Origin: CAKSFT01 sp045544615
Lineage (GTDB): Bacteria > Bacillota > Clostridia > UBA1381
Reading direction: 5' to 3'
Length of the DNA: 64,000 nucleotides
Assembly (NCBI GenBank): GCA_045544615.1
Contig: JAZPZI010000039.1
Location: 1-64,000 of the forward strand
The position numbers and the translations under genes are program-made. Positions within the stretch are counted from its first letter, which is position 1; every line of letters starts with the position of its first letter. Shown in pieces: positions 8,807-16,444 of the stretch. Under the pieces are notes generated by a model. It ran no database searches. It saw only the letters and a program-made list of their open reading frames with translations, and had not been told where the DNA came from.

Positions 8807-9298
8807 ATGGATGAAATAATTATCGAAAATGTTCAGAGCGAAGAAACTATCGACGAGAGCGGTAACATCAAGATTTCGACCGATGTTGTTGCGTCAATCG
8901 CAGGTATAGCAACAAATGAAATAGAAGGCGTGGCAGGAATGTGCGGCTCTATCGCAGGCGGAATTGCCGAGTTTTTGGGAAACAAGAAAAACTCATCAAA
9001 GGGTGTTAAGGTAGAGATGGACGGCGAAAAGGTTACAATCGACCTTTATATCGTTGTTTCATACGGTATCAGAATCCCTGAGCTTGCATGGGAAATCCAG
9101 GAAAATGTTAAGGAAAGCGTTGAGAGCATGACAGGGCTCAGCGTTGAGAAGGTTAACATCCATGTTGACGGCGTGAACTTTGAAAAGAAGGAAAAGGCTG
9201 ACAAAAAATCTGCCAAAAAGGAAAAAGCCGATAACGAAATCATAATCGAGGAGCTCGATATCGAAGAAATTCCCGAAGATGGCAGTGAAGAACTGTAA
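8807..9298 (+). CDS. Asp23/Gls24 family envelope stress protein
   Basis: 163 residues, with the Asp23 domain at about residues 15-125 (IKISTDVVASIAGIATNEIEGV, given here only as a landmark, and later VSYGIRIPELAWEIQENVK), then a lysine/acidic tail. Proteins of this family are cytoplasmic and implicated in envelope homeostasis; in Bacillus the paralogue YqhY also lies just downstream of the spoIIIA operon, so position supports a YqhY-like role. A GAGGAGG site fixes the start. No homologue partner genes (accB, accC, nusB) follow here. Confidence 0.9.
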   Translation: MDEIIIENVQSEETIDESGNIKISTDVVASIAGIATNEIEGVAGMCGSIAGGIAEFLGNKKNSSKGVKVEMDGEKVTIDLYIVVSYGIRIPELAWEIQENVKESVESMTGLSVEKVNIHVDGVNFEKKEKADKKSAKKEKADNEIIIEELDIEEIPEDGSEEL

Positions 9299-9325
9299 TT
9301 TTTGGAAAAATTTTTCGAAAACCCC

Positions 9326-9354
9326 TTTTCAAAGCAGATAAAGTGTGGTATAAT
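9326..9354 (+). promoter_or_regulatory. SigA-type promoter of scfA
   Basis: TTTTCA (9326-9331), a 17-bp spacer and extended -10 TGGTATAAT (TATAAT 9349-9354), 47 bp upstream of the scfA start. Confidence 0.65.
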
Positions 9355-9400
9355 GGTAAAAATGACAGTATAGGTAAATAAATTTTGGGAGGAAGATAAT

Positions 9401-9541
9401 ATGAAACACGTAAAGACATTAAATAAGGCAACTTTAAAGGAAAGCGCAAAGCACGGCGGTTGTGGCGAATGCCAGACATCATGTCAGTCAGCTTGTAAGA
9501 CATCTTGCACAGTGGCTAACCAGAAGTGTGAAAGAGTATAA
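9401..9541 (+). CDS. scfA: SCIFF ribosomally made peptide precursor (six Cys in forty-five residues)
   Basis: A 46-residue peptide starting MKHVKTLNKATLK, with cysteines at residues 21, 24, 28, 32, 36 and 43. Spacing and flanking residues (GCGECQTSCQSACKTSC) match the SCIFF family found across Clostridia. In the studied homologue CteA, a radical SAM enzyme links Cys32 to Thr37; both residues occupy the same positions here. The start is set by GGGAGGAAG 8-10 bp upstream. The maturase gene scfB follows after a terminator hairpin. The biological role of the mature peptide is not known. Confidence 0.95.
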   Translation: MKHVKTLNKATLKESAKHGGCGECQTSCQSACKTSCTVANQKCERV

Positions 9542-9569
9542 TCGTTTTCAAAATATAATGTAAATTGCA

Positions 9570-9600
9570 AAACCGAAAGCTCATTTTGCTTTCGGTTTTG
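9570..9600 (+). terminator. Terminator/attenuator between scfA and scfB
   Basis: A perfect 8-bp stem, CCGAAAGC (9573-9580) with GCTTTCGG (9588-9595), 7-nt loop, followed by TTTTG. It lies between the peptide gene and the enzyme gene, so it would favour peptide mRNA over maturase mRNA. Confidence 0.75.
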
Positions 9601-9638
9601 TGAGATTTTGGAGAAAATCAATCGGGGAGAAATTAAAA

Positions 9639-11012
9639 TTGATACATAAATATAAAGAGATGGGACTAAACATCGTTTTAGATGTTTACAGCGGCAGTGT
9701 TCATGTTGTAGACGATGTTTTCTATGATATGCTCGACTACACAAAAGAGCCCTTTTCAGCTGATGATTACAGCCTTGAATTCTTCTTGGATAAGCTTGGC
9801 GACAGGTATAATAAGGAAGAAATTGAGGAAAGCTATACTGAGATGTTAAGACTTGCAGACGAGGGTATGCTCTTTTTGGAGGACCCATACGGTGAGCTTG
9901 CCAGGAGATGGAACAAGCGCTCGGCTGTAAAGGCGTTGTGTCTCCATATTGCTCACGACTGTAACTTGAGATGCAAATACTGTTTTGCCGACACAGGCGA
10001 ATTCCACGGCAGACGAGGAATGATGAGTGCCGAGGTGGGTAAAAAGGCTATTGATTTTGTAATCAAGTCATCGGGTGCAAGAACAAACATCGAGATTGAC
10101 TATTTCGGCGGCGAGCCGCTTATGAATTTCGGAGTTGTAAAAGAGATAACCGAATATGCAAGAGAGCAGGGTAAAATCCACGGCAAGAACTTCAGATTCA
10201 CCGTAACAACAAACGGAATTCTCTTAAATGATGAAATCAAGGAATATATAAACGAGAATATGTCGAATGTGGTATTGAGCATTGACGGTAAGAAGGAAAC
10301 CAACGACCGTATGCGTTACCACGTAGACGGCAGAGGCTCATATGACGAGATTGTGCCGAAGTTTATCGACATAGCAGAAAGCCGTGACCAGGACAACTAC
10401 TATGTCCGTGGCACATTTACCGCAAAGAATCTGCATTTTTCTGAAGATGTTCTGCATCTTGCAGACCTGGGCTTCAAGCAGACAAGCGTTGAGCCTGTGG
10501 TTGCACCAGAAACAGAGGATTATGCACTGACAAAAGAGCATATCCCTGTAGTGTTTGCAGAATATGAAAAGCTTGCAGAGGAATATGTAAAAAGAAGAAA
10601 GGAAGGAAAGCCTTTCAACTTCTTCCATTTCATGATAGACTTGGAACAGGGACCTTGCGTTGTAAAGCGACTCTCGGGCTGTGGCTCGGGTCATGAATAC
10701 CTTGCGGTAACGCCTGAGGGTGACATTTATCCGTGTCATCAGTTTGTCGGAAATGAAGCCTTTAAGATGGGTAATGTATTCGACGGCGAGATTTCAGAGG
10801 AAATTAAGTCAAGCTTCGAGCAGTCGAATGTATATACAAAGGAAGCTTGCGCAAACTGTTTTGCAAAATTCTACTGCAGCGGTGGCTGCCCTGCGAATGC
10901 ATTTAATTTCAACGGCGATATAAACAAGCCTTATGAGCTTGCCTGTGAGTTTGAAAGAAAGCGTGTTGAGTGTGCAATAGCAATCGAGGCAATAAAGATG
11001 CTGGAAGAATAA
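9639..11012 (+). CDS. scfB: Radical SAM SCIFF maturase (SPASM protein)
   Basis: Predicted to form thioether cross-links in the SCIFF peptide. The 457-residue product has an N-terminal peptide-binding region (IVLDVYSGSVHVVDD), the radical SAM motif CNLRCKYC at residues 108-115, the FGGEPL segment, and a C-terminal SPASM region with many Cys (CGSGHEYLAVTPEGDIYPCH and CANCFAKFYCSGGCPA) for auxiliary iron-sulphur clusters. The TTG at 9639 is chosen because GGGGAGA lies 8 bp upstream and it gives the family N-terminus; a GTG at 9600 would overlap the terminator stem. Confidence 0.95.
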   Translation: MIHKYKEMGLNIVLDVYSGSVHVVDDVFYDMLDYTKEPFSADDYSLEFFLDKLGDRYNKEEIEESYTEMLRLADEGMLFLEDPYGELARRWNKRSAVKALCLHIAHDCNLRCKYCFADTGEFHGRRGMMSAEVGKKAIDFVIKSSGARTNIEIDYFGGEPLMNFGVVKEITEYAREQGKIHGKNFRFTVTTNGILLNDEIKEYINENMSNVVLSIDGKKETNDRMRYHVDGRGSYDEIVPKFIDIAESRDQDNYYVRGTFTAKNLHFSEDVLHLADLGFKQTSVEPVVAPETEDYALTKEHIPVVFAEYEKLAEEYVKRRKEGKPFNFFHFMIDLEQGPCVVKRLSGCGSGHEYLAVTPEGDIYPCHQFVGNEAFKMGNVFDGEISEEIKSSFEQSNVYTKEACANCFAKFYCSGGCPANAFNFNGDINKPYELACEFERKRVECAIAIEAIKMLEE

Positions 11013-11034
11013 AGAAAAGGAGGCTCGGCAGAAA

Positions 11035-11697
11035 ATGAAGGTAACATTCGAAGATGTAAAGAATAATGAAGAAATAAGAACCTGCATTATCTGCGGTGAC
11101 GAGCTTTTAGATGTGTGCGGTTTTACCGAGCACAGCTTTGTTCACGCAAGCCTTGTTGCCGAGCGTTCGGCTATGGTTTTAGAAACACTCGGTTACTCCG
11201 AGCGTGAGGTGGAGCTTGCAAAAATTGCAGGGTTTATCCACGATATCGGGAATATGATAAACCGCTACGACCATTCACAATCGGGCGGAATCCTTGCCTA
11301 CAATATCCTTGAGAGAATGGGCATGGATATACGTGAGCGTGCAATTATAGCATCTGCTATAGGAAACCATGACGAGGGTACGGGAAATGCAGTAAGCCCG
11401 GTATCGGCGGCATTGATTCTTGCCGACAAATCGGATGTGAGAAATACACGAGTCCGAAAACCCGAGGATGTTGAGCACGATATCCATGACAGGGTGAATT
11501 ATGCCGTAAAAAGGTCAGACCTGGTAATTGATACCGACAAGGGGGAAATTTGCCTTAAAATGGAAATAGACACAAAAATTTCTTCAGTTATGGATTATTT
11601 TGAGATATTTTTGAACAGAATGATTATGTGTAAAAAATCTGCGGAGTTTTTCGGCATGAAGCTGAAAATCACCGCAAATGATATGAGTTTATTATAA
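11035..11697 (+). CDS. HD-domain phosphohydrolase of unknown substrate
   Basis: 220 residues with an HD domain: histidine in HSFVHASLVAERS, the HD pair in FIHDIGNMINRYDHS, a later GNHDEG, and the Asp in ILADKSD, together the expected metal ligands of an HD hydrolase. A CIICGDE motif near residue 17 may add a metal or redox site. It follows scfB by 22 bp with an AAAAGGAGG site, so it is probably cotranscribed with scfB. The substrate cannot be told from sequence. Confidence 0.8.
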   Translation: MKVTFEDVKNNEEIRTCIICGDELLDVCGFTEHSFVHASLVAERSAMVLETLGYSEREVELAKIAGFIHDIGNMINRYDHSQSGGILAYNILERMGMDIRERAIIASAIGNHDEGTGNAVSPVSAALILADKSDVRNTRVRKPEDVEHDIHDRVNYAVKRSDLVIDTDKGEICLKMEIDTKISSVMDYFEIFLNRMIMCKKSAEFFGMKLKITANDMSLL

Positions 11698-11722
11698 AAA
11701 GGGCATAGGTATGTCCTTTTTT
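11696..11722 (+). terminator. Hairpin between HD gene and V-ATPase operon
   Basis: AAAAAGGGCAT (11696-11706) pairs with ATGTCCTTTTT (11711-11721) around a 4-nt loop, with T residues continuing. It begins at the stop codon of the HD gene. No clear promoter is visible between it and the first V-ATPase gene, so read-through or a promoter further upstream must be assumed. Confidence 0.7.
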
Positions 11723-11744
11723 ACTTAAAAAAGGAGGCGATAGG

Positions 11745-12056
11745 ATGGCACAGGAGGCTTTAGAAAAGATAAAGCGGGCAGAAAGCGATGCTCTGCAGAT
11801 TGTAGAGAACGCAAAAGCGTCGGCTGAAATTCTTTTAGCGGAAGCGAAAAAGACAGCTGAAGCAGGGCTTTTGGCACTTTCGGAGGAAATTGAGGCAGAG
11901 TCAAAGCGCTCAAGGGATGCAGCCCGTCAGATGGCGGAGGCAAAAGCCGCAGAGATGATTGAGATTGCAGGAAAAACTGCATCTGCTATTATTGCATCAG
12001 CAGAGGAAAAAAAGGATGGCTTGAAGTCGGCCATTTTTGAAGAACTTATAGGTTAA
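11745..12056 (+). CDS. V-type ATPase peripheral stalk subunit G/H
   Basis: A 103-residue, almost wholly helical, Ala/Glu/Lys-rich protein that fits the G (H) subunit, which pairs with subunit E to form the peripheral stalks of A/V-type ATPases. Position as first gene, directly before the large subunit I, is the usual one. AAAAGGAGG precedes the ATG. Sequence alone would be weak, because the coiled coil is low in complexity; the operon context makes the call. Confidence 0.85.
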   Translation: MAQEALEKIKRAESDALQIVENAKASAEILLAEAKKTAEAGLLALSEEIEAESKRSRDAARQMAEAKAAEMIEIAGKTASAIIASAEEKKDGLKSAIFEELIG

Positions 12057-12068
12057 GGAGGAGATAAC

Positions 12069-14024
12069 TTGGCTATCGTAAAGATGGACAGGATAGAAAT
12101 CTATGGCCTCAACAGCGAAAGAAAAAAGGTATTGGAGCATCTTCACAGGTGTGAAAATATGGAATTTACCGAAAGCCCCGAGGGACTTTCCAAAAAGGAC
12201 ACGGTACAGTATATTTCGCAGTTTGATTCATATATCGCCTCGGCAGGCGAGGCAATTTCTATCCTCCGCAAATATATCGGCGAAAAGGGCGGGTTCTTCT
12301 CGAAGAGGGAGGATATCGACCTTGAACGCTACAGCATGGATACCGAAGAGGTAAACCGTGTTGACGGATATGTGAGGCGGATAATTAAAAACAGAAACTC
12401 TATAAGGACAAACGAGGAAAGCATAGGAAAAATCATGGCAAAAAAAGAGGTTTTGGCACCTTACATTGACCTTGATGTTCCGATGCAGGTCGCATCTACC
12501 AAAAAGACCACAATCAAGGTCGGAACGGTAGAGGGGAACTGGGATGAAGAAAGGCTTTATTCGGCATTTTCCGAGCTCCCGGGTGTGCATATAGAGATTA
12601 TTTCTGCGACAAAGCAGAAAACCTACATCTGGCTTTTGTTTGAAAAGTCTGCAGAGGATGCGGCGAACGAGGTGTTCAGAAAAATCGGCTTTGTACAGCC
12701 GGGATTCTCGCTCTCGCACCACACGCCGAAAAAGAAGCTTGAGGTTTTGGAAACCGCAAGGCAGGCACTCATCTCGGAGAATGAGGCGTATGAAAAGGAT
12801 ATTCTGGTCTGTGCAGAGTTTATCGGAGAGATTGAGCTTTTCTATGACCATCTGGTTATGCGACGTGATAAATATCGGGCGCTGTCAAAGGTGGGACTGA
12901 CTGAAAACGCCTTTGTTATGTCGGGATATGTGCCACGAAAAGAGTCAGAGAAAATCAAGAGAGACCTTGAAGAAAGCTTCAAGGTGTTTGTGGAAATAAG
13001 CGAGCCGGAGGAAGGCGAAGACGTTCCGGTAGCATTTTCAAATAACGCATTTGTTGCGCCTGTTGAGGGCATAACAAGCGACTACAGTATGCCGTCGGCA
13101 TCCGATATTGACCCGAACCCTATTATGGCGGTATTTTATTACTTCTTCTTCGGAATGATGTTCTCGGATGCTGGATACGGAATTTTAATGATGATTGGTT
13201 GCGGACTGTTAGGGTTCGGAAACTTCATCGAAAAGAGCAAGAGAAGAGCATATAAAATGTTCTTCTACTGCGGAGTGTCTACGACATTCTGGGGAATAAT
13301 GTACGGAAGCTTCTTCGGCGATATGATTGCAACAATATCGAAAACCTTCGGTGACGGAAGTGTTGCCTTAAAGCCGATTCTGATGGATCCGGTTGCAAAA
13401 CCGCTCGAGCTTCTGATACTGAGCGTTGCGTTTGGTCTTATACACATACTTGCAGCACTTGCAATCAAGTTCTATATGCTATGGCGAGAGGGCAAAAAGC
13501 TCGATGCTATATTCGATATGGGATTCTGGATTGTATTGTGGCTCGGCGTAAGTGTTATGGCGGCAGGCATGGGACTTGGAATTGCGGTTGCATCGACTGT
13601 CGGAATATGGATGATAATCGGAAGTGCGGCAGGGCTTGTGCTCACTCAAGGCAGAGCGCAAAAGAATATCATAATGAAGTTCTTTGGCGGTATCCTGAGC
13701 CTTTATGATATAACAAGCTATGTCGGCGATATTTTATCATATTCAAGACTTATGGCTTTAGGTCTTGCAACAGGCGTTATAGCATCTGTTATAAATGTGC
13801 TGGGTTCGCTCGGCGGTGGCAGTATTGTGGGACTCATAATGTTTATTCTGATTTCGATTCTGGGACATGCCCTGAATTTTGCAATAAATATGCTCGGTGC
13901 GTATGTTCACACAAACCGTTTGCAGTATGTTGAGTTCTATCAGAAATTCTATGAGGGCGGCGGAAGAAAGTTCAATCCGCTCAAGATGAATACAAAGTAT
14001 TATAATTTTTCAAAAGATAAATAA
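12069..14024 (+). CDS. atpI: V-type ATP synthase subunit I
   Basis: Membrane stator subunit (subunit a equivalent) that supplies the ion half-channels. The 651-residue protein has a cytoplasmic N-terminal half (about 1-350, partly coiled coil) and a C-terminal half of about eight transmembrane helices, ending with the conserved block LNFAINMLGAYVHTNRLQYV. TTG start with an AAGGAGGAG site. It lies 12 bp after the stalk subunit gene and 23 bp before the rotor gene. Confidence 0.95.
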   Translation: MAIVKMDRIEIYGLNSERKKVLEHLHRCENMEFTESPEGLSKKDTVQYISQFDSYIASAGEAISILRKYIGEKGGFFSKREDIDLERYSMDTEEVNRVDGYVRRIIKNRNSIRTNEESIGKIMAKKEVLAPYIDLDVPMQVASTKKTTIKVGTVEGNWDEERLYSAFSELPGVHIEIISATKQKTYIWLLFEKSAEDAANEVFRKIGFVQPGFSLSHHTPKKKLEVLETARQALISENEAYEKDILVCAEFIGEIELFYDHLVMRRDKYRALSKVGLTENAFVMSGYVPRKESEKIKRDLEESFKVFVEISEPEEGEDVPVAFSNNAFVAPVEGITSDYSMPSASDIDPNPIMAVFYYFFFGMMFSDAGYGILMMIGCGLLGFGNFIEKSKRRAYKMFFYCGVSTTFWGIMYGSFFGDMIATISKTFGDGSVALKPILMDPVAKPLELLILSVAFGLIHILAALAIKFYMLWREGKKLDAIFDMGFWIVLWLGVSVMAAGMGLGIAVASTVGIWMIIGSAAGLVLTQGRAQKNIIMKFFGGILSLYDITSYVGDILSYSRLMALGLATGVIASVINVLGSLGGGSIVGLIMFILISILGHALNFAINMLGAYVHTNRLQYVEFYQKFYEGGGRKFNPLKMNTKYYNFSKDK

Positions 14025-14047
14025 AATAAAAAATGGAGGAATTTAAA

Positions 14048-14515
14048 ATGAGTAGTTTAGGTATGGTATTTGCATTGTTGGGAGCAGCTTTTGCTGTTAT
14101 TTTCGCAGGTATGGGTTCATCAAGAGGTGTTGGTATTGCATCAGAGGCAGCAGGCGGCGTGCTTATGGACGATCCGAGCAAGTTCGGTAAGTTGTTGGTA
14201 CTTCAGCTTTTGCCTGGTACACAGGGTCTTTACGGACTTATCGTTGGTGTTATGGTGCTTTTGAATGTAGGTATCCTCGGCGGTGATTTAGTTACCGAAT
14301 GGACAGTAGGTCTTCAGTATTTTGTGGCTTGTCTTCCAATCGCTTTTGGCGGATATTTCTCAGCAGTTTCACAGGGCAGAGTCTGTGCAGTTGGTGTTAA
14401 CCTTACATCAAAGAGACCTGAAGAAAGCTCAAAGGCTATCGTTTCAGCATCACTTATCGAGCTTTATGCACTTTTGGGCTTCATCGTATCATTCCTTGTT
14501 GTTATCAACATCTGA
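14048..14515 (+). CDS. V-type ATPase rotor (proteolipid) subunit K
   Basis: A 155-residue subunit with four transmembrane helices, a fused double hairpin that forms the ion-carrying rotor ring. The residues that bind sodium in the Enterococcus hirae NtpK ring are all present: Leu55, Thr58 and Gln59 (LPGTQG), Gln109 (SQGRV) and Glu138 (LIELYALLG). This predicts sodium coupling. A start at 14033 is possible but would place the GGAGG ribosome site inside the gene, so ATG 14048 is used. Called atpK or ntpK in different nomenclatures. Confidence 0.95.
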   Translation: MSSLGMVFALLGAAFAVIFAGMGSSRGVGIASEAAGGVLMDDPSKFGKLLVLQLLPGTQGLYGLIVGVMVLLNVGILGGDLVTEWTVGLQYFVACLPIAFGGYFSAVSQGRVCAVGVNLTSKRPEESSKAIVSASLIELYALLGFIVSFLVVINI

Positions 14516-14554
14516 TGAGAAAAACTAAAAAACATAAAAGGAAGGAATGATTAC

Positions 14555-15145
14555 ATGGGCGGTCTTTTGGCTATAACAGAAAGCATCCTTGCCGATGCCA
14601 AGAAAGCAGCTGATGCGATTATGGCAAAGGCTCGTGATGAGGAAAAGGCAATCCTTGCAAAGTTTGAAGAGGATAAAGCGGCTCTTAGAGATGAGCTCTC
14701 AGCAAAGCTTCATACCGATTGTATGAACATTTCAAGAATGATAGAGGGTGCAGCAGAGGCCGAGGCAAGACAGATTGTGCTCTCTGCCAAAAAGGAAGCA
14801 ATCGATAAGGTTGTAGACTATAATAAAGAGGCTATCAAGAATGCACCGGATGCAGAGTATTTCGAATTTTTAGAAAAACTTTGCAAAAAGAACAGAGAGG
14901 ATGCCGACGGCGTGATGTACCTTTCGGATAAAGACTTAAAGAGACTTCCGAAGGACTTTTCGGAGAGAATCAATGCAGGTCTTTCCAAGGGCAAAATCAC
15001 TATTTCGGAGGAAGCTTATCCAATCGACGGCGGATTTATAATAAAGTACGGGAAGATTGATCTGAACTGTACAATAGACAGTATTTTTGAAGAAAAGAAA
15101 AACAGTCTTGCAGATATAATAAACGAAAGCTTATCGAAAGAGTAA
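14555..15145 (+). CDS. atpE: V-type ATP synthase subunit E
   Basis: Peripheral stalk subunit, 196 residues: a long charged N-terminal helix (about 1-90, Ala/Lys/Glu-rich) and a globular C-terminal domain containing DGGFIIKYGKIDLNCTID, the usual binding part for the catalytic head. AAAAGGAAGG precedes the ATG. It lies between the rotor gene and subunit C, as in other clostridial operons. Confidence 0.92.
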   Translation: MGGLLAITESILADAKKAADAIMAKARDEEKAILAKFEEDKAALRDELSAKLHTDCMNISRMIEGAAEAEARQIVLSAKKEAIDKVVDYNKEAIKNAPDAEYFEFLEKLCKKNREDADGVMYLSDKDLKRLPKDFSERINAGLSKGKITISEEAYPIDGGFIIKYGKIDLNCTIDSIFEEKKNSLADIINESLSKE

Positions 15146-15157
15146 GGGGGAAGTTGT

Positions 15158-16114
15158 TTGAAGGATACAGAATTTGTATTTGCGGTCAGCTATATAAAAA
15201 CCTTTGAAAACAAAATGCTCTCACGCTCGGATATAGAAGCTTTAATCGGTGCACCCGACTATGATACGGCAGTAAGACTCTTGGGCGATAAGGGTTATGA
15301 TGTATCGGGAGGAAAAGACACCGACAAAATCCTTAAAAAGGAACAGGAGTCGGTATGGAAGGTTGTGCTTGAGGTTAGTAATGAAGATACGCCGCTTGAT
15401 ATTTTAAAATACAAGAACGATTTTCATAACCTGAAGACAATTCTCAAAGCGTTTCTCACCAATGCCGAATGGGAAAGCCTGATGCTTACACCATCGGTTG
15501 CAGAGCCGGAAAAGCTATACGATGCAGTAAAGAGAGCGGATTTTTCCGATTTGCCTGACTTTATCAGGGAAACTGCAAAGGAAGGATACAGAATTGTAAC
15601 TGCAGAGCATGACGGACAGGCACTTGAGCTTTTTGTTGACAAGATGACATATAAAGCAATGCAGGATGCGGCAAAAGGTTGCGAATTTTTAGAAAAATGG
15701 GTTCGCTTGAATATCGACTTTGCCAATATCTCGATAGCACTCCGTGCATCGGGAAAGAGCAGAGAGTTCGTTGAGAATGCTATGATACCGTCGGATAGTG
15801 CCGACTACTCAAAGCTTTTAGATGCAAGCCTTGAGGGTATTGATGCGGTAGCCGATACCGTATCGGGTATGGGATATGCTGATGGTGCCGAGAAAATCAG
15901 CGACGGCTTTGGCGAGTTCGAGAAATGGTGTGACAACAAGAAGATGGAATTTTTAAAGACTGCAAAAGGCAGCTTCTTCGGGTTCGAGCCGATTATGGCG
16001 TATCTACTCGGCAAGGAAGCAGAGCTTCAGGCGGTAAGAATAATCCTCTCGGGTCACAAAAACGACATCCCAACCGAAATCATAAGAGAAAGGCTGCGTG
16101 ATATGTATGTATAG
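15158..16114 (+). CDS. atpC: V-type ATP synthase subunit C
   Basis: The 318-residue cone-shaped subunit that links the central shaft to the membrane rotor (subunit d equivalent). It is largely helical, with the family-like start FAVSYIKTFENKMLS and a conserved EFEKWCDNKKMEFLK segment. TTG start with a GGGGGAAG site 8 bp upstream. Its 3' end overlaps subunit F. Confidence 0.93.
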   Translation: MKDTEFVFAVSYIKTFENKMLSRSDIEALIGAPDYDTAVRLLGDKGYDVSGGKDTDKILKKEQESVWKVVLEVSNEDTPLDILKYKNDFHNLKTILKAFLTNAEWESLMLTPSVAEPEKLYDAVKRADFSDLPDFIRETAKEGYRIVTAEHDGQALELFVDKMTYKAMQDAAKGCEFLEKWVRLNIDFANISIALRASGKSREFVENAMIPSDSADYSKLLDASLEGIDAVADTVSGMGYADGAEKISDGFGEFEKWCDNKKMEFLKTAKGSFFGFEPIMAYLLGKEAELQAVRIILSGHKNDIPTEIIRERLRDMYV

Positions 16115-16430
16115 AATTGCTGTTATGGGCGACTATGAAAGCATCTGCGGTTTTGCATCACTCGGTCTTGATGTTTATGGCGTGAAGGATTTGGAGGATG
16201 CCGAGAAAACCTTGAAAAAGCTTGCAGAGAGCGGATTTGGTATTATCTATATAACCGAGAGCTATATAGAAAAAATGCCGAGACTTTTTGAAAAATACAG
16301 GGAACAGCAAATCCCTGCCATTATACCTATCCCCGATGCTTCGGGCTCGACCGGATTCGGAATAGGCAATGTTAAAAAATATGTCGAGCAGGCAGTTGGC
16401 TCGGATATAATATTTAACGATGAAGAATAA
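16107..16430 (+). CDS. atpF: V-type ATP synthase subunit F
   Basis: Small central-shaft subunit, 107 residues, with the Rossmann-like start YRIAVMGDYESICGF and the typical YITESYIEKM and PAIIPIPDASG segments. ATG 16107 lies inside the end of subunit C (8-bp overlap), indicating translational coupling. Confidence 0.93.
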   Translation: MYRIAVMGDYESICGFASLGLDVYGVKDLEDAEKTLKKLAESGFGIIYITESYIEKMPRLFEKYREQQIPAIIPIPDASGSTGFGIGNVKKYVEQAVGSDIIFNDEE

Positions 16431-16444
16431 GGAGAATAGAACAT

